Source: Novilysobacter_A longmucuonensis
GTDB lineage: Bacteria; Pseudomonadota; Gammaproteobacteria; Xanthomonadales; Xanthomonadaceae
Direction: 5' to 3'
Assembly: GCF_046600735.1 (NCBI RefSeq)
Contig: NZ_JBJMAW010000001.1
Span: 248,001-312,000 of the forward strand
Length of the DNA stretch: 64,000 nucleotides
Shown piece by piece: positions 45,733 to 54,307 of this stretch. The notes under the pieces were generated by a model, which was given only the letters and a program-made list of their open reading frames with translations, was not told the origin of the DNA and made no database searches. Made by a program: the position numbers and the translations under genes. Position 1 is the first letter of the stretch. The number at the start of each line of letters is the position of its first letter.

Positions 45733-46608
45733 ATGAGCGTTTTGATCAACAAGAACACGAAGGTCATCGTGCAGGGCTTCACCGGCACGCAGGGCACCTT
45801 CCATGCCGAGCAGATGCTCGACTACGGCACCAAGGTCGTCGGCGGCGTGACCCCCGGCAAGGGCGGCAGTGAGCACCTCGGCCTGCCGGTCTTCAACACC
45901 GTCGCCGACGCGGTCGATGAGACCGGCGCCGACGCCTCGGTCATCTACGTGCCACCGCCGTTCGCGGCCGATGCGATCCTGGAAGCGGCCGACGCCGGCA
46001 TCCGGGTGATCGTGTGCATCACCGAGGGCATACCGGTGCTGGACATGCTGCGCGTCAAGAACACCCTCAAGGGCTATGAGGACGTGGTGCTGGTCGGGCC
46101 AAACTGCCCCGGCGTGATCACCCCGGGGCAGTGCAAGATCGGCATCATGCCGGGCCACATCCACATGGTGGGCAAGGTCGGTATCGTCTCGCGTTCGGGC
46201 ACGCTGACCTATGAAGCGGTCAAGCAGACCACCGATGCCGGCCTGGGCCAGTCGACCGTCATCGGTATCGGCGGTGACCCGATCAACGGGCTGAACTTCA
46301 TCGACTGCCTGAAGCTGTTCCAGGACGACGCGCAGACCGAAGGCATCATCATGGTCGGCGAGATCGGCGGCAGCGCCGAGGAAGAAGCGGCCGAGTTCAT
46401 CGCCGAGTACGTGACCAAGCCGGTGGTCGGCTTCATCGCCGGCGCCTCGGCCCCCAAGGGCAAGCGCATGGGCCACGCCGGCGCGATCGCCTCGGGCGGC
46501 TCGGGCACCGCCGAAGGCAAGTTCGAGGCGATGGAAAAGGCCGGGGTGACCACGGTGAAGTCGCCGGGCGACCTGGGCGCGGCGATTGCGAAGCGGTTGG
46601 CGAAGTAA
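45733..46608 (+). CDS. sucD: Succinyl-CoA synthetase (ADP-forming), alpha subunit
   Basis: 291 residues. The Rossmann CoA-binding start VQGFTGTQGTFHAEQMLDYG, CITEGIPVLDML, and the active-site His region (HAGAIASGGSGTAEGK, with the phosphohistidine) are intact. It carries the phosphorylated intermediate of the reaction with SucC. A good terminator follows 25 bases after the stop. Confidence 0.97.
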   Translation: MSVLINKNTKVIVQGFTGTQGTFHAEQMLDYGTKVVGGVTPGKGGSEHLGLPVFNTVADAVDETGADASVIYVPPPFAADAILEAADAGIRVIVCITEGIPVLDMLRVKNTLKGYEDVVLVGPNCPGVITPGQCKIGIMPGHIHMVGKVGIVSRSGTLTYEAVKQTTDAGLGQSTVIGIGGDPINGLNFIDCLKLFQDDAQTEGIIMVGEIGGSAEEEAAEFIAEYVTKPVVGFIAGASAPKGKRMGHAGAIASGGSGTAEGKFEAMEKAGVTTVKSPGDLGAAIAKRLAK

Positions 46609-46632
46609 GGCTGCCGTGTAGCGGTAGGGAAG

Positions 46633-46656
46633 AGGCCACCTTCGGGTGGCCTTTTT
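46633..46656 (+). terminator. Intrinsic terminator after sucD
   Basis: AGGCCACC (46633-46640), TTCG tetraloop, GGTGGCCT (46645-46652), then TTTT. A textbook rho-independent terminator for sucCD. Confidence 0.92.
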
Positions 46657-46669
46657 CGTGTTTGGTCCC

Positions 46670-46850
46670 CTCGCCCGCTCGCGGCTTGGCCCCCTCTCCC
46701 GCTCGCGGGAGAGGGCTGGGGTGAGGGCCGGCGAAACACGCTTGCGTCGCACGCCCATCTCGCGCGCCCTCATCCGCCCTTCGGGCACCTTCTCCCGCGT
46801 GCGGGAGAGGGTTGGGGTGAGGGCACGCAAAACACGCTTGCGTCGACCAC
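46670..46850. repeat. GCGGGAGA palindromic element after sucD
   Basis: CCCTCTCCCGCTCGCGGGAGAGGG (about 46689-46712), then GGGGTGAGGG, CACGCTTGCGTCG, CGCCCTCATCCGCCCTTCGG and a second TTCTCCCGCGTGCGGGAGAGGG (about 46790-46811) followed again by TTGGGGTGAGGG and ACACGCTTGCGTCG. It shares parts with the sucC/sucD gap element. The open frame from 46646 is a translation of this repeat fused to the following DUF559 fragment. Confidence 0.75.
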
Positions 46851-46894
46851 CACTACTTGCGACGCTCTGCCCCATCAAAGACAGGAGCGCATGG

Positions 46895-47233
46895 ATGCGC
46901 CAGGGCCACAAACGCGACTTCGCCCGCGGCTTGCGCCGCGACATGACCGATGCCGAGCGCAGGCTCTGGTACCACCTGCGCAATCGCGGTCTGCTCGGCT
47001 ACAAGTTCCGTCGCCAGTTCCCGGTCGGCCGTTAAATCGTGGACTTCGTCTGTCTGGAGGCGCGGCTGGTGGTCGAAGTGGATGGCGGCCAGCACGCCGA
47101 TTCGTCCCATGACGTGCTGCGCGACCATTGCCTTCACGAGCGCGGCTTTATCGTGCTGCGCTTCTGGAACAATGATGTCCTGGCCGATACCGATGCCGTG
47201 CTGTCGCATGTTGTTCGTGTATTGACAAAGTAA
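46895..47233 (+). pseudogene. DUF559 endonuclease-domain protein broken by a nonsense codon
   Basis: Reading from the ATG at 46895 gives the standard DUF559 start (MTDAERRLWYHLRNRGLLGY, then KFRRQFPVG), but a TAA at 47033-47035 interrupts it. In the same frame the protein resumes directly after the stop with IVDFVCLEARLVVEVDGGQH and finishes at 47233 (RFWNNDVL...). Homologues usually have an aromatic residue (Tyr) where the TAA stands, so one base change explains it. The family has a restriction-endonuclease-like fold (VSR/DUF559) of unclear role. It could be a true pseudogene, or the stop could be a sequencing error. Confidence 0.8.
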
Positions 47234-47260
47234 ATACCGAAGCGCAGCCTGCAAGGCGAC

Positions 47261-47557
47261 ATGGACGTCCACTTCGAACTCGATGGCAACGCCTTTGTAT
47301 GGAACCGCCTGAAGGCGCGCGAGAACCTGCGCAAGCACGGTGTCCGCTTCGAGGAGGCGGCCGCGGTGTTCTTCGATCCGCTGTATGTGCTGGTGGATGC
47401 GTCGCGGATGGACGAGGCGCGCGATGCCGCAATCGGCTTCGCCCGGTCTGGCCGACTGCTTTACGTAGTGCATCTGGAAATCGAGGATGAGCGTGTGCGT
47501 CTTGTCTCCGCGCGTCGCGCCTCTCCCGCCGAGGAATCAACCTATGCTCACCGATAG
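47261..47557 (+). CDS. brnT: BrnT family type II toxin
   Basis: 98 residues with the BrnT pattern: FVWNRLKARENLRKHGVRFEEAAAVFFDP near residues 12-40, and a C-terminal VRLVSARRASPAEE strand/helix. BrnT has a RelE-like RNase fold and inhibits translation by cutting RNA. It overlaps the downstream antitoxin by 14 bases. The pair sits between the DUF559 pseudogene and nadE, a small accessory island in otherwise core genes. An upstream operator was not identified. Confidence 0.82.
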   Translation: MDVHFELDGNAFVWNRLKARENLRKHGVRFEEAAAVFFDPLYVLVDASRMDEARDAAIGFARSGRLLYVVHLEIEDERVRLVSARRASPAEESTYAHR

Positions 47558-47828
47558 ATTCAAGCGCCGCCTCACCAAGGATCGCCCGATGACATCGATC
47601 ACCCTGCGGATCCCGCAGGACGTGGTGGAGTCGCTCAAGGCCATCGCGCCACTCAAGGGTATGGGCGGCTACCAGACCCTGCTCAAGTCGTACATCAGCG
47701 AGGGGCTGCGTCGTGACGAGGCCGAGTTTCTTTCGGGCACCGAGCAACGCCTTGCCGAGGCGCTGAAGGCGCGAGGTGTCGATCCGAGCATCGTCGAAGC
47801 CGCCGTGCGCGACATCCACGCCGCCTGA
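47544..47828 (+). CDS. BrnA/CopG-like antitoxin partner of BrnT
   Basis: 94 residues. The centre (TSITLRIPQDVVESLKAIA, about residues 14-32) is a ribbon-helix-helix DNA-binding segment, and the C-terminal helix probably covers the toxin. The ATG at 47544 has a clear GAGGAA ribosome-binding site and overlaps the toxin's last codons, giving translational coupling. The frame is open upstream to 47487 (GTG), but that part is a toxin shadow. Such antitoxins normally repress their own promoter. Confidence 0.78.
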   Translation: MLTDRFKRRLTKDRPMTSITLRIPQDVVESLKAIAPLKGMGGYQTLLKSYISEGLRRDEAEFLSGTEQRLAEALKARGVDPSIVEAAVRDIHAA

Positions 47829-47842
47829 CCGCCGAGGCCCCC

Positions 47843-49507
47843 ATGACCCTACGCATCGCCCTCGCCCAGTTCGACTTCCCGGTCGGCGCCGTGCACCAGA
47901 ACGCCGAGCGCATCGCGGCGATGATCGCGACCGCGCGCGACCAGCACGGGGCCGACCTGGTGCTGTTTCCGGAGCTGGCGCTCAGCGGCTATCCGCCCGA
48001 GGACCTGTTGATGCGGCCGGGTTTCCTGGCCGACTGCGAGGCGGCGCTGCAGCAGGTGGCCGCCTGCACGGAGGGCATCGTGGCCGTGCTCGGCTGGCCG
48101 CAGGCGGCCGGCAGCATCGTCTACAACGCCGCCAGCGTGCTGCGCGACGGCCGCGTCGCGGGGACCTATCGCAAGCAGCAACTGCCGAACTACGCGGTGT
48201 TCGACGAGCGCCGCTATTTCGATGTCGACCCCACCGCCGAGGCCTGCGTGTTCGAGGTCGAGGGCAGCCTGCCCGGTGAACGCGTGCCGGTCGGCGTGGT
48301 GATCTGCGAGGACCTGTGGTTCGCCGAGCCGCTGGCGCAGGCCGGCGCGGCCGGGGCCGAGCTGGTGCTGGTGCCCAACGCCTCGCCGTTCGAGCACGAC
48401 AAGCACGTCCAGCGCGACAGGCTGCTGGCGATGCGGGCCGCGGAGACGCTGGTCCACGGCCGCGGCATCGCGCTGGCCTACCTCAACGTGGTCGGCGGGC
48501 AGGACGCGGTGGTGTTCGACGGCGCCTCGGTGCTGGTCGATGGCGACGGCCGCGTGCATCCGCAGGCGGAGGCCTTCCAGGAGCACTGGCTGGTGGCCGA
48601 TTACGACGCCGCGTCGCGCAGCTTCACCCAGGTCAACTGGCCGTGCGAGGGCGACGAGGACCAAGACTCGCTGTCGTGGCGCGCGATCGTGCTGGGCACC
48701 CGCGACTACTGCCGCAAGAACGGGTTCCAGAAGATGTGGCTCGGGCTGTCGGGCGGCATCGACTCGGCGATGGTGCTGGCGGTGGCGGTCGATGCGATCG
48801 GCGCCGAGAACGTCACCGCGGTGCGGATGCCGTCGCGCTATACCGCCGACCTCAGCAACGACCTGGCCGCCGAGCAGTGCGATGCGCTCGGCGTGCGGCT
48901 GCTGACGCTGCCGATCGAGAAGCCGTTCGAGGGCTATCTGGCGGCATTGTCGGAGCTGTTTGCAGACCAGCCGGCCGACACCACCGAGGAGAACCTGCAG
49001 GCGCGTACCCGCGGGGCCCTGCTGATGGCGCTGACCAACAAGTTCCACGGCCTGCTGCTGACCACCGGCAACAAGAGCGAATACGCGGTGGGTTACGCGA
49101 CCATCTACGGCGACATGTGCGGCGGTTTCGCGCCGATCAAGGACCTCTACAAGACCGAGGTGTTCGCCCTGGCGCGCTGGCGCAATGCGCAGTCCCAGGC
49201 ACCGGTGATCCCGCCGGCGGTGATCGACCGCCCGCCCTCGGCCGAGCTGCGCGAGAACCAGAAGGACCAGGACTCGCTGCCGCCGTACGAGGAGCTGGAC
49301 AGCATCCTGAAGCGCTACATCGACAGGCAGCACTCGCGCGAGGAGATCGTCGACGCCGGATTCGATCCGGGCACCGTGGACAAGATCCTGCGGCTGGTGC
49401 GGATCAGCGAGTGGAAGCGGCAGCAATCCGCGCCCGGCCCCAAGGTCTCGCACCTCGCCTTCGGCCGCGAGCGGCGTTACCCGATCAGTAATGGGTACCG
49501 CGGCTGA
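47843..49507 (+). CDS. nadE: Glutamine-dependent NAD+ synthetase
   Basis: 554 residues. The N-terminal nitrilase-type glutaminase domain has the Glu-Lys-Cys triad in FPELALSGYPPEDLL, TYRKQQLPNYAVFDE and GVVICEDLWF. The C-terminal synthetase domain has the PP-loop LGLSGGIDSAM and TGNKSEYAVGYATIYGDMCGG. It amidates nicotinic-acid adenine dinucleotide using glutamine nitrogen. It lies 14 bases after the antitoxin gene. Confidence 0.96.
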   Translation: MTLRIALAQFDFPVGAVHQNAERIAAMIATARDQHGADLVLFPELALSGYPPEDLLMRPGFLADCEAALQQVAACTEGIVAVLGWPQAAGSIVYNAASVLRDGRVAGTYRKQQLPNYAVFDERRYFDVDPTAEACVFEVEGSLPGERVPVGVVICEDLWFAEPLAQAGAAGAELVLVPNASPFEHDKHVQRDRLLAMRAAETLVHGRGIALAYLNVVGGQDAVVFDGASVLVDGDGRVHPQAEAFQEHWLVADYDAASRSFTQVNWPCEGDEDQDSLSWRAIVLGTRDYCRKNGFQKMWLGLSGGIDSAMVLAVAVDAIGAENVTAVRMPSRYTADLSNDLAAEQCDALGVRLLTLPIEKPFEGYLAALSELFADQPADTTEENLQARTRGALLMALTNKFHGLLLTTGNKSEYAVGYATIYGDMCGGFAPIKDLYKTEVFALARWRNAQSQAPVIPPAVIDRPPSAELRENQKDQDSLPPYEELDSILKRYIDRQHSREEIVDAGFDPGTVDKILRLVRISEWKRQQSAPGPKVSHLAFGRERRYPISNGYRG

Positions 49508-49822
49508 TCCAGCGGTGCCGACGCACGGCTTTCGTAGGAGCGCCCCATGGGCGAGCGGAAACCGCAAACGCACCGCATGCCAGGACAGCATCGTGCCCAG
49601 GGGAGGGTGCGCAGCTCTGGTAGAGCCGAGCTTGCTCGGCTGCGCGTCCCCGCACTAAAGGTGTGGCTGGCCCCGTGGAGATGCAGCGGAGCAAGCTCCG
49701 CTCTACGCGCACGGTCTTTGCGCGCACGCTTTTCGTAGGAGCGCCCCATGGGCGCGATTGGAACCGCACAACGTATCCCTGCCCGGACAGCATCGCGCCC
49801 ATGGGGCGCTCCTACAGGCGAC
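49508..49822. repeat. REP cluster between nadE and bamD
   Basis: 315 bases without a gene, packed with REPs of three classes. GTAGGAGCGCCCCATGGGCG occurs at about 49534 and 49736, with an inverse GGGGCGCTCCTAC near 49803-49815. GTAGAGCCGAGCTTGCTCGGCTGCG lies near 49620 and GCAGCGGAGCAAGCTCCGCTCTAC near 49683. Two diverged units share CGCA(A)CGnATnCC...GGACAGCATCG. It separates convergent genes. Confidence 0.85.
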
Positions 49823-50677
49823 TCACTCGTTATCCAGCGCCGACTTCTCGCCCGCGAACGGGTTCAGCTTGCGCCAGTCGCTCGGGTAGTCGGGCCAGTC
49901 GTCGCTGAGGTACGGGTGGTCCGGCTCGTTCTGCTGCAGTACGCGCTCGGCATCGTTGGCCAGGGTCTCGTTGCCCAGGCCGGTGTAGGCGGCGGCGAGG
50001 GTGGCGACGGCGTCGTTCTGGTAGATGCTCTGCGGATAGGTTTCCAGCAGATGGGTAGCGCGGCTGGCGGCGGCGACGTAGGCGGTGCGGCGCAGGTAGT
50101 ACAGCGCGGTGTCGAGCTCGTGGCGGGCGAACATGTTGCGCAACTCGGCCATGCGCTGGCGCGCGTCCTCGGCGTAGCGGCTGTTGGGGTAGCGCTCGGC
50201 GACGATGGCGAAGTCTTCGTAGGCCTGCAGCGGCGTGGCCAGGTCGCGCCGGCTCGCATCCAGCCGCCACACGCGCTGCAGGAAGATCGCATCACGGGTG
50301 GAGTTGGACAGGCCGCGCAGGTAGTACATGTACGAGACGTTGCGGTGGGTCGGGTAGGTGCGGATGAAGCGGTCGATGCTGCTGATCGCCTCCTCGTGCT
50401 TGCCGGCCTTGTACTGCGCGTAGGCGGTCTCGATCAGCGCCTGCTCGGTGTAGGGACCGTACGGGTACTGCGCCACCAGCCGCCGGAAACCGGACTCGGC
50501 GCCGGACCAGTTGCCGTTGATCATCGATCGGTGGGCGCGCTCGTAGATCTCCTCGGCCGGCTGGTTTTCGATTGCATCGTCGTCACTGAACCAGCCGCCG
50601 ATGGTGGTGCAGCCGGTGGTGGCGGCCAGGAACAGCAGCAGGGTCAGCAGGCGGAGCGGGGCGGAGCGAAAGGTCAT
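49823..50677 (-). CDS. bamD: Outer-membrane assembly lipoprotein BamD
   Basis: 284 residues. Signal peptide with lipobox ending at Cys23 (LAATTGC), then five TPR-like repeats across residues ~40-245 (EEIYERAHRSMINGNW, YGPYTEQALIETAYAQYKAGKHEEA, HRNVSYMYYLRGL). It is an essential part of the Bam complex that inserts beta-barrels in the outer membrane. The ATG at 50677 starts the signal peptide; the longer open frame upstream is a shadow of rluD. It is divergent from rluD with 81 bases between. Confidence 0.95.
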   Translation of the reverse strand: MTFRSAPLRLLTLLLFLAATTGCTTIGGWFSDDDAIENQPAEEIYERAHRSMINGNWSGAESGFRRLVAQYPYGPYTEQALIETAYAQYKAGKHEEAISSIDRFIRTYPTHRNVSYMYYLRGLSNSTRDAIFLQRVWRLDASRRDLATPLQAYEDFAIVAERYPNSRYAEDARQRMAELRNMFARHELDTALYYLRRTAYVAAASRATHLLETYPQSIYQNDAVATLAAAYTGLGNETLANDAERVLQQNEPDHPYLSDDWPDYPSDWRKLNPFAGEKSALDNE

Positions 50678-50758
50678 GGCAGGAGTCAGGGAGCGCCGGG
50701 GGCACGAAGCGTCGATAATAGCAGCCCGGCGCCGCGCCTCCTTAATCCAGCCCCTCCG

Positions 50759-51775
50759 ATGACCGACTCCGCCAAGCCGCCGATTGCCCCCTCCACAGCG
50801 GACACGCCGCAATCCCGGCTGCTGCAGGCGACGGTGCCCGACGCCGCCGCGGGCCGCCGCTTCGACGCGGTGCTTGCAGAACTGTTCCCCGACTACTCGC
50901 GCTCGCGCCTGTCGGCCTGGATCAAGTCCGGTGACGCGCGCCTGGACGGCCGCGAGGTCCGCCCGCGCGACCCGGTGCGTGGCGGCGAGATGGTGGCGCT
51001 GACGGTGGTGCTGGACGTGCAGACCCGTTCGGAGGCCGAGGACATCGCGCTGGACGTGCTGTACGAGGACGAGCACGTGATCGTGCTCGACAAGCCGGCC
51101 GGGCTGGTGGTGCACCCCGGCGCCGGCAATCCGACCGGCACCCTGGTCAACGCATTGCTGCATCGGGACCCGTCGCTGAATGCGCTGCCGCGCGCTGGCA
51201 TCGTGCACCGGCTCGACAAGGACACCTCCGGGGTCATGGTGGTCGCGCGCACGCTGCCGGCGCACACCGCGCTGGTGGCGCAACTGTCCTCGCGCGAGGT
51301 GCACCGGCAGTACCTCGCGGTGGTGGTCGGGGCGCTGGTGTCGGGCGGCACCGCCAAGGCCGCGATCGACCGCCACCCGCGCGACCGCATCCGCATGGCG
51401 GTGCGCGATGACGGCCGCGATGCGGTGACCCACTACCGCCTGCGCGAGCGCTTCCGCGCGCACACGCTGCTCGAATGCCGGCTCGAGACCGGACGCACGC
51501 ACCAGATCCGCGTGCACATGGCGCATCTCAAGCACCCGATCATCGGCGACCCGCTGTACGGCGGGCCGCTGAAGCTGCCCAAGGGCGCCAGCGAGGAGCT
51601 GATCGCGGCCCTGCGCGGCTTCAGGCGCCAGGCGCTGCATGCCGAGACGCTGGAGTTCGCCCATCCGCTCAGCGGCGAGCCGGTGCGCTGCAGCGCGCCG
51701 GTACCGGCCGACATGCAGGCGCTGGTCGGGGCGTTGCAGGACGACAGCCGCGCCGCGGCCGACGCGGCGCGCTGA
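50759..51775 (+). CDS. rluD: 23S rRNA pseudouridine synthase RluD
   Basis: 338 residues. An N-terminal S4 RNA-binding domain (RRFDAVLAELFPDYSRSRLSAWI) is followed by the RluA-type catalytic domain with HRLDKDTSGVMVVA (catalytic Asp) and LETGRTHQIRVHMAHLKHPI. It makes pseudouridines in helix 69 of 23S rRNA. The order bamD (divergent)-rluD-pgeF is the same as in E. coli. The stop is five bases before the pgeF start. Confidence 0.94.
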   Translation: MTDSAKPPIAPSTADTPQSRLLQATVPDAAAGRRFDAVLAELFPDYSRSRLSAWIKSGDARLDGREVRPRDPVRGGEMVALTVVLDVQTRSEAEDIALDVLYEDEHVIVLDKPAGLVVHPGAGNPTGTLVNALLHRDPSLNALPRAGIVHRLDKDTSGVMVVARTLPAHTALVAQLSSREVHRQYLAVVVGALVSGGTAKAAIDRHPRDRIRMAVRDDGRDAVTHYRLRERFRAHTLLECRLETGRTHQIRVHMAHLKHPIIGDPLYGGPLKLPKGASEELIAALRGFRRQALHAETLEFAHPLSGEPVRCSAPVPADMQALVGALQDDSRAAADAAR

Positions 51776-51779
51776 GCGG

Positions 51780-52562
51780 ATGCCGGTCGTGCCGATGTCG
51801 GACGCGCTGCTGCCCGCCGACTGGCCCGCGCCCAGCGCCATCCGCGCCTTCACCACGATGCGCTACGGCGCGGGCGTATCGGCGGCGCCGTTCGACCGGT
51901 TCAACCTGGGCGCGCGTTGTGGTGATGCGCCCGATGCGGTGGCGCGTAATCGGGCCGAGCTAATCGAGCTGGCGGGGCTGCCGTCGGCGCCGTATTGGTT
52001 GCGGCAGGTGCATGGGGCGCGGGTGCTGAGTCTTGACGTAGCGCCCCCTCTCCCGCTTGCGGGAGAGGGGTTGGAACCCGAGGCTGATGCGGCCGTGACT
52101 GACGAACGTCACACCGTGCTCGCGATCCTCACCGCCGACTGCCTGCCGGTGCTGTTCAGCGCCGCCGACGGCGGCGAAGTCGGCGCCGCGCATGCCGGGT
52201 GGCGCGGGCTCGCCGCGGGCGTGCTGGAGGCCACCGTCGCGGCGATGCGCACGGCGCCGGACCGGCTGCTTGCCTGGCTCGGCCCGGCGGCCGGTCCGCA
52301 GCACTATGAGGTCGGGGCCGAGGTGCGCGATGCCTTTGTGTCGCATGACCCGGCGGCCGGCGCAGCGTTCGTGTCCACACGGCCGCAGCACTGGCGGGTC
52401 GATCTGTACGCGCTCGCGCGTCAGCGGCTGATTGCGGCGGGATTGCCAGCGGAGCAGATCCACGGCGGCGGGCTGTGCACGATCGGCGATGCGCAGCGGT
52501 TCTACTCGCACCGCCGTGACCAGCGCACGGGCCGCATGGCGACGCTGATCTGGTTCGAGTAG
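51780..52562 (+). CDS. pgeF: Peptidoglycan editing factor PgeF (multicopper-oxidase/laccase-domain, YfiH) with in-frame hairpin repeat
   Basis: 260 residues. Metal-site motifs WLRQVHGARVL, TADCLPVLF and GAAHAGWRGLAAGVLE are intact, with GGLCTIGDAQRFYSHRRD near the end. PgeF removes misincorporated L-Ser-containing precursors from peptidoglycan synthesis. Residues 88-99 (APPLPLAGEGLE) are the translation of a perfect CCCCTCTCCCGC hairpin at 52045-52070 that elsewhere is intergenic; homologues go directly from the VHG strand region to the 'EADAAVT' block. The ATG at 51780 (MPVVPMSDALL) or the Met five codons later could be the start. Confidence 0.92.
   Translation: MPVVPMSDALLPADWPAPSAIRAFTTMRYGAGVSAAPFDRFNLGARCGDAPDAVARNRAELIELAGLPSAPYWLRQVHGARVLSLDVAPPLPLAGEGLEPEADAAVTDERHTVLAILTADCLPVLFSAADGGEVGAAHAGWRGLAAGVLEATVAAMRTAPDRLLAWLGPAAGPQHYEVGAEVRDAFVSHDPAAGAAFVSTRPQHWRVDLYALARQRLIAAGLPAEQIHGGGLCTIGDAQRFYSHRRDQRTGRMATLIWFE
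52045..52070. repeat. Perfect 12-bp hairpin repeat inside pgeF
   Basis: CCCCTCTCCCGC, TT, GCGGGAGAGGGG. Same element as near 35267, 45484, 46689 and 46790, here within a coding sequence and in frame. Confidence 0.92.
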
Positions 52563-52939
52563 CCACCGTGTGGATCGTAGGGCGGGTTTTTTATCTACCG
52601 TCTCGAACGAACCGTGGTGGCACCGCATCGAAACTCTTCGGCCGCGGACGCGCCGGTCGAGATGGATGGCGGTCGCGCCCATGGGGCGCTCCTACAAGGG
52701 GCACGTGCGGGTGGTGCAGGAGCCGCGGTTTTGTAGGAGCGCCCCATGGGCGCGATCCCCGCCGCGACGCAGTTCCGGCGCCGATCGCGGGCATGGCCCG
52801 CTCCTACATCCCGTCGCCCGCAAGCAAACGTAGAGCGGAGCTTGCTCCGCTGCGTTGGGTGCATGCAGGATCACCGGTGGGGCAATCGGCCGCGTCACTC
52901 TCGATCGCGGGCATGGCCCGCTCCTACAAAAGCGGGTGG
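52563..52939. repeat. REP cluster between pgeF and otsA
   Basis: 377 bases between convergent genes. It holds an inverse GCGCCCATGGGGCGCTCCTAC (about 52675-52695), a REP pair GTAGGAGCGCCCCATGGGCG ... CGCGGGCATGGCCCGCTCCTAC (52734-52806), a GTAGAGCGGAGCTTGCTCCGCT (from 52831), and a final inverse CGCGGGCATGGCCCGCTCCTAC (52904-52926). No gene. Confidence 0.88.
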
Positions 52940-54307
52940 TCAGCCTTCGCGCAATGCTTTGAGGTAGTCGCGCCGCCAGGCGGTGATGTCGTACTTCTGC
53001 AGCCGCGTCATCATCGTCTGCCAGCGCTCGCGCCGCTCGCCCAGGGACATGTCGACCGCGCTGGCGATGGTGTCGGCCACGCCGTCCAGGTCATAGGGAT
53101 TCACCAGCAGCGCGCTGTCCATCTCGCGCGCGGCGCCGGCAAAGGTCGACAGGATCAGCACGCCGGGGTCTTCAGGGTCCTGCGCGGCGACGAACTCCTT
53201 GGCGACCAGGTTCATGCCGTCGCGCAGCGGCGTCACCAGTCCGACCCGCGCCAGTCGGTAGTAGCCGGTCAGCGAGGCGTGCGGGTAGTTGCGGTTGACG
53301 TAGCGCATCGGCGTCCAGTCGGGGTCGGCATGCGCGCCGTTGATGTGGCCGGCCAGGCGCTCCAGCTCGATGCGCAGGGTGCGGTATTCCTCGACGTCGC
53401 CGCGCGACACCGGCGCGATCTGCAGGAACGTCAGCTCGCCCAGCTGGCTGGGGTGGCGCTCCAGGTAACGCTCGAACGCGCGGAAGCGCTCGGGCAGGCC
53501 CTTTGAATAATCGAGCCGGTCCACGCCGATCGCCAGCTGCCGGTGCGACAAACTGGCCGCGAGCCGTTTGACGCTGGCCTTGCCGACCGAGCGTTCGGCC
53601 TGGTCGGCGATGCCCGCGGTGTCGATGCTGATCGGGAACGCGCCCGCGCGCAGCCGCCGTCCGCGGGCGGTTTCGATGACGCCGCTCTCGACCACGTGGC
53701 CGCGCCCGAACAGGCGCACGTAATCCTGGAACCGCTCCAGGTCGCGATCGGTCTGGAAGCCGATCAGGTCGTAGGACGAGAGGCCATCGAACAGGCGGCC
53801 GTGGTCGGGCAGCGCCGCCAGCAGGTCCGAGGAGGGCATCGGCACGTGCAGGAAGAACCCCAGCCGGCAGCGCACACCGCGCTCGCGCAGCAGCTTGGCC
53901 AGTGGGATCAGGTGGTAGTCGTGCACCCAGACGGTGTCGTCCTCTTGCAGCAGCGGGGCGAGCTTGTCGGCGAACAGCGCGTTGACGCGGCCGTAGGCGG
54001 CGTAGGTCTCGCGGCTGTAGTCGACCAGATCGACGCGGAAGTGCAGCAGCGGCCACAGGGTACGGTTGGCGAAACCGTTGTAGTAGTCGGCGTGGTCCTG
54101 CTCGGACAGGTCGACGGTGACGTAGCGGATGTGCCCGTTTTCCTGTTCGTGCACCTGGCCGGACTGCTCCGGGTCGATCCTGCCGCTCCAGCCGAACCAC
54201 AGGCCGCCGGTTTCCTCCAACGCGGCCTGAAGCGCCACGGCCAGGCCGCCGGCGCGCGATTCGTCGGGCGTGGCGACGCGGTTGGAGACGACGACCAGTC
54301 GACTCAT
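52940..54307 (-). CDS. otsA: Trehalose-6-phosphate synthase OtsA
   Basis: 455-residue GT20 enzyme: start MSRLVVVSNRVATPDE, WVHDYHLIPLAKLLR, GVDRLDYSKGLPERF and RDGMNLVAKEFVAAQ are all conserved. It makes trehalose 6-phosphate from UDP-glucose and glucose-6-phosphate for osmotic/desiccation protection. The ATG at 54307 has a good AAGGAG ribosome-binding site; the frame upstream is open only through low-complexity repeats. It is the last gene of the otsB-GH15-otsA set but is separated from GH15 by a 784-base repeat element. Confidence 0.96.
   Translation of the reverse strand: MSRLVVVSNRVATPDESRAGGLAVALQAALEETGGLWFGWSGRIDPEQSGQVHEQENGHIRYVTVDLSEQDHADYYNGFANRTLWPLLHFRVDLVDYSRETYAAYGRVNALFADKLAPLLQEDDTVWVHDYHLIPLAKLLRERGVRCRLGFFLHVPMPSSDLLAALPDHGRLFDGLSSYDLIGFQTDRDLERFQDYVRLFGRGHVVESGVIETARGRRLRAGAFPISIDTAGIADQAERSVGKASVKRLAASLSHRQLAIGVDRLDYSKGLPERFRAFERYLERHPSQLGELTFLQIAPVSRGDVEEYRTLRIELERLAGHINGAHADPDWTPMRYVNRNYPHASLTGYYRLARVGLVTPLRDGMNLVAKEFVAAQDPEDPGVLILSTFAGAAREMDSALLVNPYDLDGVADTIASAVDMSLGERRERWQTMMTRLQKYDITAWRRDYLKALREG

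Noticed and set aside
49748..50758. N-terminal extension of rluD across bamD
   Set aside because: Antisense shadow of bamD. RluD's S4 domain begins just after the ATG at 50759.
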